Shown here in pieces: positions 6,270 to 12,319 of a DNA stretch of 12,623 bases. The stretch is from CAYUWK01 sp964580085 (GTDB lineage: Bacteria; Patescibacteriota; Minisyncoccia; Minisyncoccales; CG1-02-41-26). A model generated the notes under the pieces. It ran no database searches. It was not told the DNA's origin and worked only from the letters and a program-made list of their open reading frames with translations. Position numbers and translations under genes: made by a program. How positions within the stretch are numbered: the first letter of the stretch is position 1; each line of letters starts with the position of its first letter. The stretch is from contig CAZOJF010000014.1 of the NCBI GenBank assembly GCA_964580085.1, positions 1 through 12,623 of the forward strand, read 5' to 3'.

Positions 6270-6827
6270 ATGGTGGAAGCTAAAAAAACAATAAAAAAAG
6301 TAAACAAAAAAACGCCTAAAAAACGTGTTTTGAGTAATACTAAAAAAACAAAAGTAATTTTGAAAAAGAAAACAAAAAAAATTATCAAGAAGGAAGTTAA
6401 AAAATTTGCAACTAAATCATCTAAAAAATCTCCTGCTAAATATTTAGAAACAATAGGAAGACGTAAAACATCTCAAGCGAGAGTTCGTCTTTTTACTCAA
6501 GGAGATAAGAAAGAAATTAAAATTAACGAAAAACCTTTTGATACCTATTTTGTTACTCCTGAACTTCAAAAGATTATTGAATCACCTTTAAAAGTTGTAG
6601 ATTCTTTAGATAAATTTGCAATTTCTATTCGAGTAAAAGGTGGGGGGATTCATTCTCAAGCAGAAGCTGTAAGACATGGTATTTCCAGAGCACTTTGTTT
6701 GTTAGATCCTTCTTTTAAAAAGAAATTAAGAAAAAAAGGATTTTTAACAAGAGATTCTCGTATGCGGGAAAGGAAAAAATTTGGGCTTAAAAGAGCCAGA
6801 CGTGCTCCTCAATGGAGTAAACGATAG
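6270..6827 (+). CDS. rpsI: 30S ribosomal protein uS9 with lysine-rich N-terminal extension
   Basis: The uS9 core occupies about residues 58-185. It starts YLETIGRRKTSQARVRLF, continues with FDTYFVTPELQ and the Gly-rich IRVKGGGIHSQAEAVRHGIS, then SRMRERKKFGLKRAR, and ends RAPQWSKR. This tail reaches the P-site tRNA in the ribosome. Ahead of the core is a 57-residue extension with 24 lysines and no predicted fold, taking the length to 185 against about 130. No internal ATG lies between 6270 and the core, so the extension belongs to the frame if the ATG start is right. The composition resembles the rpoA tail. No Shine-Dalgarno sequence is present. Confidence 0.95.
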   Translation: MVEAKKTIKKVNKKTPKKRVLSNTKKTKVILKKKTKKIIKKEVKKFATKSSKKSPAKYLETIGRRKTSQARVRLFTQGDKKEIKINEKPFDTYFVTPELQKIIESPLKVVDSLDKFAISIRVKGGGIHSQAEAVRHGISRALCLLDPSFKKKLRKKGFLTRDSRMRERKKFGLKRARRAPQWSKR

Positions 6828-6850
6828 TATTTGATGTTAACTAGTATTCT

Positions 6851-7534
6851 ATGTTAAAAGAGTTAATTGATAAATTTTATTTAGATGAGCAGAAAAAAAG
6901 ACAGCAAGCTCATTTCTATGTTACTGATGCCGGGAAATGTCCTCGTGCTGTTTTTTTTAAGTTAAAAAATGCACCTAGGAAAAAAATAGATGCTCGTATT
7001 TTAAGAATATTTGAAATTGGTGAAAATTTTCATAGAAATATTTTTAATGTTTTATATCGTTTAAGAATTGGAGTAACAACCGAAGTAATTATACCTAAAA
7101 ATGAATTAGTTTCGGGAAGAGCTGATGCTATACTTTGTATAGACAAAGAAAACTATGTTTTAGATATCAAGAGTATGAATAGTATGGTCTTTAGAAGCTT
7201 AAAAGAACCAAAGGAAGAAAATATTTATCAAATTCAATTATATCTTCATTATCTTAATATTAAAAAAGGCATATTGCTTTATATAGATAAAGACAGGCAA
7301 GAGATAAAAGAATTTCATGTTGTATATGATGCAGGATTAGTAAAATCACTTCTAAAAGATTTTAAGGAGCTTAAAAAGAAAGTTGATTCCAACATTGTTC
7401 CCAAGAGATTTTCCGGATATCCAAAAAATTGGCAATGTATGTATTGTCAATTTAAAGATATTTGTTCTTTAGCGGGAGCAGAAGAAATAAACTGGGAGAA
7501 ATTTAAAGATAAAATTGATACTAGCGAAGAATAG
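6851..7534 (+). CDS. Cas4/RecB-like PD-(D/E)XK nuclease with probable Fe-S cluster
   Basis: This 227-residue protein carries the full motif set of the Cas4/RecB-type nucleases. These are His61 in GENFHR, Asp92 in SGRADA, Asp105-Ile-Lys107 in YVLDIKS, and Gln127-x3-Tyr131 (the QxxxY motif). Four cysteines are placed as in Cas4 and AddB for a 4Fe-4S cluster: Cys30 in DAGKCPRAVFF near the N-terminus, and Cys196, Cys199 and Cys205 in QCMYCQFKDIC. Family members cut single-stranded DNA ends in repair or in CRISPR spacer acquisition. No cas1, cas2 or CRISPR is in view, so a repair or general DNA-processing role is more likely; the substrate is unknown. It lies 23 nt after rpsI and is probably cotranscribed with the ribosomal genes, since no terminator separates them. 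Its 3' end overlaps the convergent gene by 14 nt. Confidence 0.82.
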   Translation: MLKELIDKFYLDEQKKRQQAHFYVTDAGKCPRAVFFKLKNAPRKKIDARILRIFEIGENFHRNIFNVLYRLRIGVTTEVIIPKNELVSGRADAILCIDKENYVLDIKSMNSMVFRSLKEPKEENIYQIQLYLHYLNIKKGILLYIDKDRQEIKEFHVVYDAGLVKSLLKDFKELKKKVDSNIVPKRFSGYPKNWQCMYCQFKDICSLAGAEEINWEKFKDKIDTSEE

Positions 7535-8891
7535 AGTTTGAGGAGAATAAATTATTTTCTGAAAAGATATATAAATTTTCCAAAGAATTATTGTAAAATA
7601 TCTTTGGATTTTTTAATTCTTTTATAGAAAATATATTTATTTTATCTCTAGTATCAGTTTCACTTATTTTAATTTGATCTCCCAGATTAAATATTAAGTA
7701 ATCAGGGTTGAACCAAAGACAATCTTCAATTGTCTCTGAAAAACGATTTAAAAATATTTTTGTATAACTTGGTCCAAACTTTAGTATCCATATTTCATGG
7801 TTATTCCAACAAATTGCTTTTTGAGAATCAGATAAAACTTTTACACCTTTAAAATTATCCATAATTTTTTTAAGAGTTTGCCCAGGAGGAACATAATAAA
7901 TGGTATTATCTTCTAACAAAAATATTCTGGAATTTTGTTCTTTAATCTTATATTCTTTTTCAAGTTTAATCGAAAATGGTTTTTCATTTAAAGTTTCTTT
8001 AGTCTCGTCAAGGTAATTTTCCTTAAATATAAATCCGGAAGTTGAAAGCCAGAGCATATAATCTTTTGTTGCCTCAAAGGTTATAATATTATTCAAAAAG
8101 ATTCTGGATTCACTTTCTTTAGATGTAATATCTTTTTTAAAAATTGTTTGATCTTTTAAATAAAAGATTTCATTTTGATTATTTGGGTTGAATAAAATAT
8201 TTTTTACTTCTTTATCTAATAAATTAATTTCTGATAAAATAGGTTCTTCAAGATTATAATCTGAAAGAAGATATATTATATTCTCTTTAGAGTCTTTTGT
8301 TTTGATTAATATCCTATTTTCTTCGGTATTCCATTTTAATTCAGCTACACTTGTAAATGATACTCCTAATTCTATCAAATCTTTTTCTTCTAAAATGGTC
8401 TTTCTTAATCCGCTATCAAAAGTTAACTCTTCTAATGTCCAGCCTTGTTCTTGTGTCTCTTTAAATAATATCTTTTTTTGATCTTCGGAAACCAAGAATT
8501 CTTCTATGTTCTGCTCTAATACATTAAAGGGAATATTTTGTTTTACTAAAAGAATATTTTCTACTTTAGTCACTTGTTTTTCTTCTATGTCTAAGTTTTT
8601 TTGCCACGTTTGAAAATCTGTTTTCTTAACCTCAATATTATATTTTTTAGGCAAAAGATTTTCTATTAAAACTGTATTTGCGAAAAAGCCGGTTTTATCA
8701 ACAAACTTTTCATTAATATAAATTTCAGCAGAAGTATTTGATACTTCTATAAAAATACCTCCTGTCTTTACTATCTTGTTTTTATCAAAATCGAACCTAT
8801 ATCCTTGAGAATATAATAAAATTATTGGCGCTATCAAAAAAAATAGGATTACACAGAAAGATAAAAGAATTAATCTATTTTTTCTTTTCAT
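7521..8891 (-). CDS. PEGA-domain membrane-anchored protein
   Basis: This 456-residue protein begins with a basic MKRKNR and one hydrophobic segment (about residues 7-27, LILLSFCVILFFLIAPIILL), an uncleaved anchor or signal. The rest is probably extracytoplasmic. A PEGA-type beta domain follows at about residues 45-115: GGIFIEVSNTSAEIYINEKF, then LLPKKYNIEVKKTDFQTW, the pattern of PEGA repeats (surface carbohydrate/protein-linked modules). From about residue 120 to the end, short beta-strand-rich segments recur, such as QKKILFKE, NRILIKTK, NEIFYLKD, KAICWNNHEIWIL and ENLYIFSEN. They suggest a TolB/WD40-like propeller, an inference from pattern only. It is a single-gene transcript, convergent with the nuclease gene (14-nt overlap) and divergent from the methyltransferase gene. 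Similar PEGA proteins are common in CPR genomes; the function is unknown. Confidence 0.65.
   Translation of the reverse strand: MKRKNRLILLSFCVILFFLIAPIILLYSQGYRFDFDKNKIVKTGGIFIEVSNTSAEIYINEKFVDKTGFFANTVLIENLLPKKYNIEVKKTDFQTWQKNLDIEEKQVTKVENILLVKQNIPFNVLEQNIEEFLVSEDQKKILFKETQEQGWTLEELTFDSGLRKTILEEKDLIELGVSFTSVAELKWNTEENRILIKTKDSKENIIYLLSDYNLEEPILSEINLLDKEVKNILFNPNNQNEIFYLKDQTIFKKDITSKESESRIFLNNIITFEATKDYMLWLSTSGFIFKENYLDETKETLNEKPFSIKLEKEYKIKEQNSRIFLLEDNTIYYVPPGQTLKKIMDNFKGVKVLSDSQKAICWNNHEIWILKFGPSYTKIFLNRFSETIEDCLWFNPDYLIFNLGDQIKISETDTRDKINIFSIKELKNPKIFYNNSLENLYIFSENNLFSSNSILR
7579..7614 (+). terminator. Rho-independent terminator of the ribosomal/nuclease transcript
   Basis: An 8-bp perfect stem, TCCAAAGA (7579-7586) with TCTTTGGA (7601-7608), is followed by six T (7609-7614). 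The 14-nt loop can extend the stem by four A-U pairs after a 2-nt bulge. The T-run is only on the plus-strand side, so it acts on rightward transcripts. It lies about 45 nt past the nuclease stop, inside the 3' coding part of the opposite gene. Confidence 0.65.
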
Positions 8892-8897
8892 ATATCT

Positions 8898-8926
8898 ATA
8901 TTAGAATAAAATATTTAATTTGCCAA
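8898..8926 (-). promoter_or_regulatory. Candidate promoter of the PEGA gene (predicted leaderless)
   Basis: Read on the minus strand, TTGGCA (8926-8921) is followed after exactly 17 nt by TAATAT (8903-8898). The -35 matches five of six consensus bases and the -10 four of six. Normal spacing puts the transcription start at 8891, the A of the ATG, so the mRNA would have no leader. There is no Shine-Dalgarno sequence before this ATG, which fits. Confidence 0.45.
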
Positions 8927-8955
8927 ATCTTATAGAGGTTCGACTTTTGTTTTTC

Positions 8956-8983
8956 TTGACTTTTTGGAAAAATGTGATAAAAT
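8956..8983 (+). promoter_or_regulatory. Promoter of the methyltransferase gene
   Basis: TTGACT (8956-8961), a 16-nt spacer, then TAAAAT (8978-8983) preceded by an extended -10 TG (8975-8976). The predicted start is near 8990, giving a leader of about 60 nt. A direct repeat GACTTTT occurs at 8942-8948 and 8958-8964, the second copy overlapping the -35 box; it might be an operator, but the evidence is thin. This is the best promoter in the window and faces away from the PEGA promoter. Confidence 0.6.
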
Positions 8984-8998
8984 TAGGGCATAATAGTA

Positions 8999-9018
8999 TT
9001 GGATTTTGAACAATCCAA
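8999..9018 (+). promoter_or_regulatory. 5' leader hairpin
   Basis: A perfect 7-bp stem, TTGGATT (8999-9005) with AATCCAA (9012-9018), encloses the 6-nt loop TTGAAC. It begins about nine nucleotides after the predicted transcript start and ends 17 nt before the Shine-Dalgarno region. It has no T-run, so it is not a terminator. It could stabilise the mRNA 5' end or be a protein-binding palindrome in DNA. Confidence 0.4.
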
Positions 9019-9032
9019 GTTAAAAAATAAAT

Positions 9033-9052
9033 AGGAGGAGGTGAAAGAAATG
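9033..9052 (+). promoter_or_regulatory. Strong Shine-Dalgarno site that fixes the start codon
   Basis: The run AGGAGGAGGTGA (9033-9044) contains AGGAGGTGA (9036-9044), fully complementary to the usual 16S rRNA tail. ATG 9050 lies 8 nt after the GGAGG core, an ideal spacing. An in-frame GTG at 9041 falls inside this site and is therefore not the start. It is the only strong Shine-Dalgarno sequence before any gene in the window. Confidence 0.85.
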
Positions 9053-9910
9053 ATTGGACTTTATGATCTAATTGAAGGCTCGAAAAAAGGCGAGTTGACG
9101 TCAAGTAAAATAGAGGATTTTCTTATTGGAAAGAAATTAGGCAAGAAAAACAAACAAAGGGTTCTAAAATGGGCAAAAGAGTTGGAATTTTGGGAGGAAT
9201 ATGCAAATATCTATATAAATCTAGAAAAAGCAAGTCCTTATCGACATCTGAGCAAAGTTATTGAAGGCTTTGTTGAATCTAAGAATGGAGATGTTTGTCT
9301 AGACATAGGTTGTGGACCAGCAAAAATGAGTCAGATAATCTGGAAAAAATCTAAGGAGAGAACAAAGAAGATTATTGGTATGGATATAGTTCTGAAACCG
9401 GCAAAGGAAACGCTTAAAAGGATGAATCATTCAATGCCGCTAGAACTAATATATGGAGATATCGGACAAAAATTTCCATTTCCAGACGGTCATTTTGACT
9501 TAATTGTAGCTAATTTGGTTATTCCATATGTTATTGATTTCCAAGGACAAAATGGAAAAAATGCGCTTGAAAAAGTGCTTAAAGAAACATATAGAATTCT
9601 TAAACCAAAAGGGCATATGGTATGGTCAACTCCTAAAAAAGATGTTCATTTCCAATGGGTATTCTTAGCCTCAATTCCAGATATGCTTAATCCTTATGAA
9701 TATATTATTCATAAGGATATTACGAGAATTCTACAGGGAACGAGAATTTTGAAACATGCTTTAGAAATTCAAAGAAAAGGCAAGGAAGGTATATACACTT
9801 TTCTAGAAAAGGAGGAATTGGAGAAAATGTTGCTTAAAATTGGTTTTGTAAATCCAATTTGGGAAAAAACTTTTGCTCAACAAGTTTGGGTAAATAGAGT
9901 TTACAAATAG
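9050..9910 (+). CDS. Class I SAM-dependent methyltransferase
   Basis: This 286-residue Rossmann-fold methyltransferase resembles the Methyltransf_11/UbiE group. Motif I, which binds SAM, is DVCLDIGCGPAKMS (Asp85, Gly87, Gly89). The acidic residue after strand 2 is Asp112 in IIGMDI, and Asp137 in YGDI contacts the adenine side. FPFPDGHFDLIVANLVIPYV is motif IV, and ETYRILKPKGHMVWSTPK is the strand-5 region. An N-terminal helical segment (residues 1-75) and a C-terminal part with FLEKEELEKMLLKIGFVNPI frame the core. The substrate cannot be told; the C-terminal wording resembles small-molecule or quinone-type enzymes, but the neighbours give no pathway. It has its own promoter, leader and terminator. 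Its G+C is visibly higher than that of the histidine kinase gene next to it (35-40% in two hand-counted lines against 13-30%). Together with its Shine-Dalgarno site, this suggests separate ancestry or special expression. Confidence 0.85.
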   Translation: MIGLYDLIEGSKKGELTSSKIEDFLIGKKLGKKNKQRVLKWAKELEFWEEYANIYINLEKASPYRHLSKVIEGFVESKNGDVCLDIGCGPAKMSQIIWKKSKERTKKIIGMDIVLKPAKETLKRMNHSMPLELIYGDIGQKFPFPDGHFDLIVANLVIPYVIDFQGQNGKNALEKVLKETYRILKPKGHMVWSTPKKDVHFQWVFLASIPDMLNPYEYIIHKDITRILQGTRILKHALEIQRKGKEGIYTFLEKEELEKMLLKIGFVNPIWEKTFAQQVWVNRVYK

Positions 9911-9914
9911 GATA

Positions 9915-9943
9915 TTGTTAGACCCCTGAAAAAATGTTAAAAT
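9915..9943 (+). promoter_or_regulatory. Candidate promoter of the histidine kinase gene, nested in the terminator
   Basis: TTGTTA (9915-9920) is followed by a 17-nt spacer made of the terminator's left arm. TAAAAT (9938-9943) follows at the loop, preceded by an extended -10 TG (9935-9936). The predicted start near 9950 is the first base of the right arm, giving a leader of about 34 nt. It is the only promoter-like sequence found between the methyltransferase stop and the kinase ATG. Confidence 0.45.
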
Positions 9944-9977
9944 TTAATAAACATTTCAGGGGTCTTTTATTTTTATT
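9921..9977 (+). terminator. Rho-independent terminator after the methyltransferase gene
   Basis: The stem GACCCCTGAA (9921-9930) pairs with TTCAGGGGTC (9955-9964), a perfect 10 bp with six G-C pairs. After a 3-nt A bulge, ATGTT (9934-9938) pairs with AACAT (9950-9954). A T-rich tail follows at 9965-9977. This is the strongest terminator in the window. It starts 10 nt after the stop codon and ends just before the next gene, whose likely promoter lies within it. Confidence 0.92.
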
Positions 9978-9983
9978 TGATTT

Positions 9984-12194
9984 ATGAATATTTTTGCTTT
10001 ATCAGGATTTGTAAATGGAATTGCTGCTATTATATTTGGTAGTTTTGTTTATTTTAAAAATTGTAAAAAATTAAGCAATAAAACTTTCGGGCTAATGACT
10101 TTTTCTTTTGCTATTTGGAGCCTTGGTTATGGATTTTGGCAAATCTCTGGACAAAAAGAAATTGCTTTATTTTGGGTTAGAATACTTAGTGTGGGTTCAA
10201 TATTTATCCCGATAACGTTTTTGCATTGGGTTTTTTCTATACTTGATATAAAAAAGAAAAAAGCAATACTTATTATCGGATACTTATTTAGTATTATTTT
10301 ATTATTATTTAGTTTTAGTCCTTTATATATAAAAGATGTTAGTCCTCAACTTTTTTTTGATTGGTGGCCAGAACCAGGGATTTTATATAATATATACCTT
10401 ATTTTTGGATACTTTGGAATAGTTGGTTATGCTTGTTATGAACTTTTAAAAAATTATAACAAGTTAGTAGGTTATAAACATGAACAAATAAAATATATTC
10501 TTTTAGCTGTTTTAGTTGGTTTCGGAGGGGGGGCTACTAATTTTCCTTTATGGTATAAAATTCCCGTTATTCCATATGGTAATTTTATAGTATGCTTATA
10601 CCCTCTTATTCTAAGTTATGCGATTTCTTATTATCGATTAATGGATATTAGTTTAATAATAGGAAGAGGCATAATTTATATATTTAGTTTTTCGTCTGTT
10701 ATTGGAATAAATTTTTATTTATTTTTTCTTAATAATAAATTAGCCCAACCTATATCTCTTAATATTTTTGGTCCATTAGTTATCGCTCTTAGTATTTTAC
10801 TTTTTCAGTTATTCTTTAATTTATATGAAAAATTAGCTTCCAAATATTTTTATTATACTTTTTATTCTTATCAAAAAGTTCTAACTGATTTAGGAGAAAA
10901 GATAACTAAGATATTAGATTTGAATAGATTAACTTCTCTAATAGTTGATACCCTTATTAAAACGATGAAACTTAATAGGGCCGTTATCCTGATGAGAGAA
11001 CAAGATGGTCATTATGCTATCTTAAAAAATATTGGATTTAAGCAAGAAAATGGTATTTCTTTAGTTACAGATAATTTTCTAACTAGATATTTACAGAAAA
11101 GAAAAAAACCATTAGTTTATGAAGAACTTTCTTTAATCCAAAAAGATTGTGTCTTAAAAGAAGATAAAAGAAGATTAGAGAAACTTAAAGATAATATGAA
11201 TAAGATTGAAGCAGATATTTGCTTACCTCTTTTCCGAGAAAATAAAATTGTTGGCATTATAGTCCTGGGTAAAAAAATATCTGGAGATGCATATTCAAAA
11301 GAAGATATTGATCTTCTAGTTGCTCTTTCTAATCAAGCCTCAATTGCTTTAGAAAATGCTCGTCTTTATGAAAGAGTGGAAGATCTTTCTGAAAATCTCC
11401 AAGAAAAAGTTAACCAGCAAACCAAGGAATTAAAACAAGCATATAATAAAATAGAGCATGCCTATGAAGTAGAAAAAAAGGCCCACCAAGAACTTAAAGA
11501 TCTTGGTGAGGCTAAAAATCAATTTATTCTTGCTACTCAACATCATTTAAGAACACCATTAACCATAATGAAGGGTTATGCATCAATGTTGATAGAGGGA
11601 GATTATGGGAAACTTAATAAAAAAGCTAAAGAAAAGCTTGTTTTCTTTTCTGGATCAACTCAAAAACTCATAAATTTAGTTAATGAATTTTTAGATATTT
11701 CACAATTTAAAGTAGGAAAGAAAATTCTTAAAATAGAAAAAATTGATATTCAGAAATTAGTTAAAGAGGTTATAAAAGAATTTAAAGTAGAAGCCGAAAA
11801 AAAAGGTATTTATCTTAAATTTAAGAAATTGAATCGTATCTCAATGATTAAAGCTGATTATGCTAAATTGAGAGAGGCCATTTATAATATCATTAATAAT
11901 GGCATTAAATATACAGAAAAAGGGGGAATAACAATATTTTTAGAAATGAAAAGCAAAAAACTAAAAATCATAATACAAGACACAGGTATTGGCATGAATA
12001 AAAAAGAGATTAATAGTTTATTTGAAAAGACTTTTGAAAGAAGTAAAGGAGCCCAAAAATTATATACTCTAGGACGAGGGATAGGACTATATATTAGTTC
12101 AAGTATTATTAAAGCTCATAACGGTAAAATTTGGGCTGAAAGTTTAGGGGAAAATTCGGGATCTACTTTTTATATTGAATTACCTGTAAGATAA
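9984..12194 (+). CDS. Membrane sensor histidine kinase (multi-TM, GAF, HisKA, HATPase)
   Basis: This 736-residue protein has about nine hydrophobic helices in residues 1-285. The first seven resemble the 7TM input region of histidine kinases. A GAF-like domain covers about residues 300-458 (LNRLTSLIVDTLIKTM, LPLFRENKIVGIIVLGKK, LSNQASIALENARLYERV), followed by a coiled coil to about 508. The H-box is ATQHHLRTPLT with His520 as the phosphoacceptor. The ATP-binding domain has the N-box NIINNGIKYT (Asn635, Asn639), G1 DTGIGM (Asp666-Met671), an F-box FEKTF, and G2 GRGIGL (Gly697, Gly699, Gly701). The conserved Glu or Asp after the phospho-His is His521 here. It probably senses a membrane or cytoplasmic signal and passes phosphate to a response regulator, but none is encoded nearby, so it is an orphan. 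There is no Shine-Dalgarno sequence before the ATG. Confidence 0.92.
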   Translation: MNIFALSGFVNGIAAIIFGSFVYFKNCKKLSNKTFGLMTFSFAIWSLGYGFWQISGQKEIALFWVRILSVGSIFIPITFLHWVFSILDIKKKKAILIIGYLFSIILLLFSFSPLYIKDVSPQLFFDWWPEPGILYNIYLIFGYFGIVGYACYELLKNYNKLVGYKHEQIKYILLAVLVGFGGGATNFPLWYKIPVIPYGNFIVCLYPLILSYAISYYRLMDISLIIGRGIIYIFSFSSVIGINFYLFFLNNKLAQPISLNIFGPLVIALSILLFQLFFNLYEKLASKYFYYTFYSYQKVLTDLGEKITKILDLNRLTSLIVDTLIKTMKLNRAVILMREQDGHYAILKNIGFKQENGISLVTDNFLTRYLQKRKKPLVYEELSLIQKDCVLKEDKRRLEKLKDNMNKIEADICLPLFRENKIVGIIVLGKKISGDAYSKEDIDLLVALSNQASIALENARLYERVEDLSENLQEKVNQQTKELKQAYNKIEHAYEVEKKAHQELKDLGEAKNQFILATQHHLRTPLTIMKGYASMLIEGDYGKLNKKAKEKLVFFSGSTQKLINLVNEFLDISQFKVGKKILKIEKIDIQKLVKEVIKEFKVEAEKKGIYLKFKKLNRISMIKADYAKLREAIYNIINNGIKYTEKGGITIFLEMKSKKLKIIIQDTGIGMNKKEINSLFEKTFERSKGAQKLYTLGRGIGLYISSSIIKAHNGKIWAESLGENSGSTFYIELPVR

Positions 12195-12220
12195 ATAAAA
12201 AAAGAAACAAGGATATGTTT

Positions 12221-12250
12221 AAAAACAGTTATTAAAACTGTTTTTTTATT
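12221..12250 (+). terminator. Rho-independent terminator after the histidine kinase gene
   Basis: The stem AAAAACAGTT (12221-12230) pairs perfectly with AACTGTTTTT (12236-12245) around the 5-nt loop ATTAA, and the T-run continues to 12247. Only two of the ten pairs are G-C, so it is AT-rich but well formed. It lies 27 nt past the kinase stop codon. Confidence 0.75.
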
Positions 12251-12257
12251 GAAACTA

Positions 12258-12286
12258 TTGCTAATTTTATAGTTTTGAGATAAAAT
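12258..12286 (+). promoter_or_regulatory. Candidate promoter of murA
   Basis: TTGCTA (12258-12263), a 17-nt spacer, then TAAAAT (12281-12286). It lies directly after the terminator of the preceding gene and predicts a start near 12293 with a 27-nt leader. The -10 hexamer is the same as in the two promoters before and after the methyltransferase gene, but here there is no TG in the extended position. Confidence 0.55.
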
Positions 12287-12319
12287 AAAGAATCCAAGAT
12301 TCGTAAATAAAGTTTGAAA

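Noticed and set aside
6825..6848. Direct repeat TAGTATT flanking the rpsI-nuclease gap
   Set aside because: Seven AT-rich bases repeated once, 17 nt apart, are expected by chance; no mobile element or other structure accompanies them.
7370..7395. Possible minus-strand terminator for the PEGA gene (GTTG/CAAC stem next to an A-run)
   Set aside because: The stem has only 4 bp, too weak to support a terminator.
9041..9049. GTG 9041 as the start of the methyltransferase
   Set aside because: It lies within the Shine-Dalgarno sequence itself; ATG 9050 has ideal spacing, so the three extra codons are not translated.
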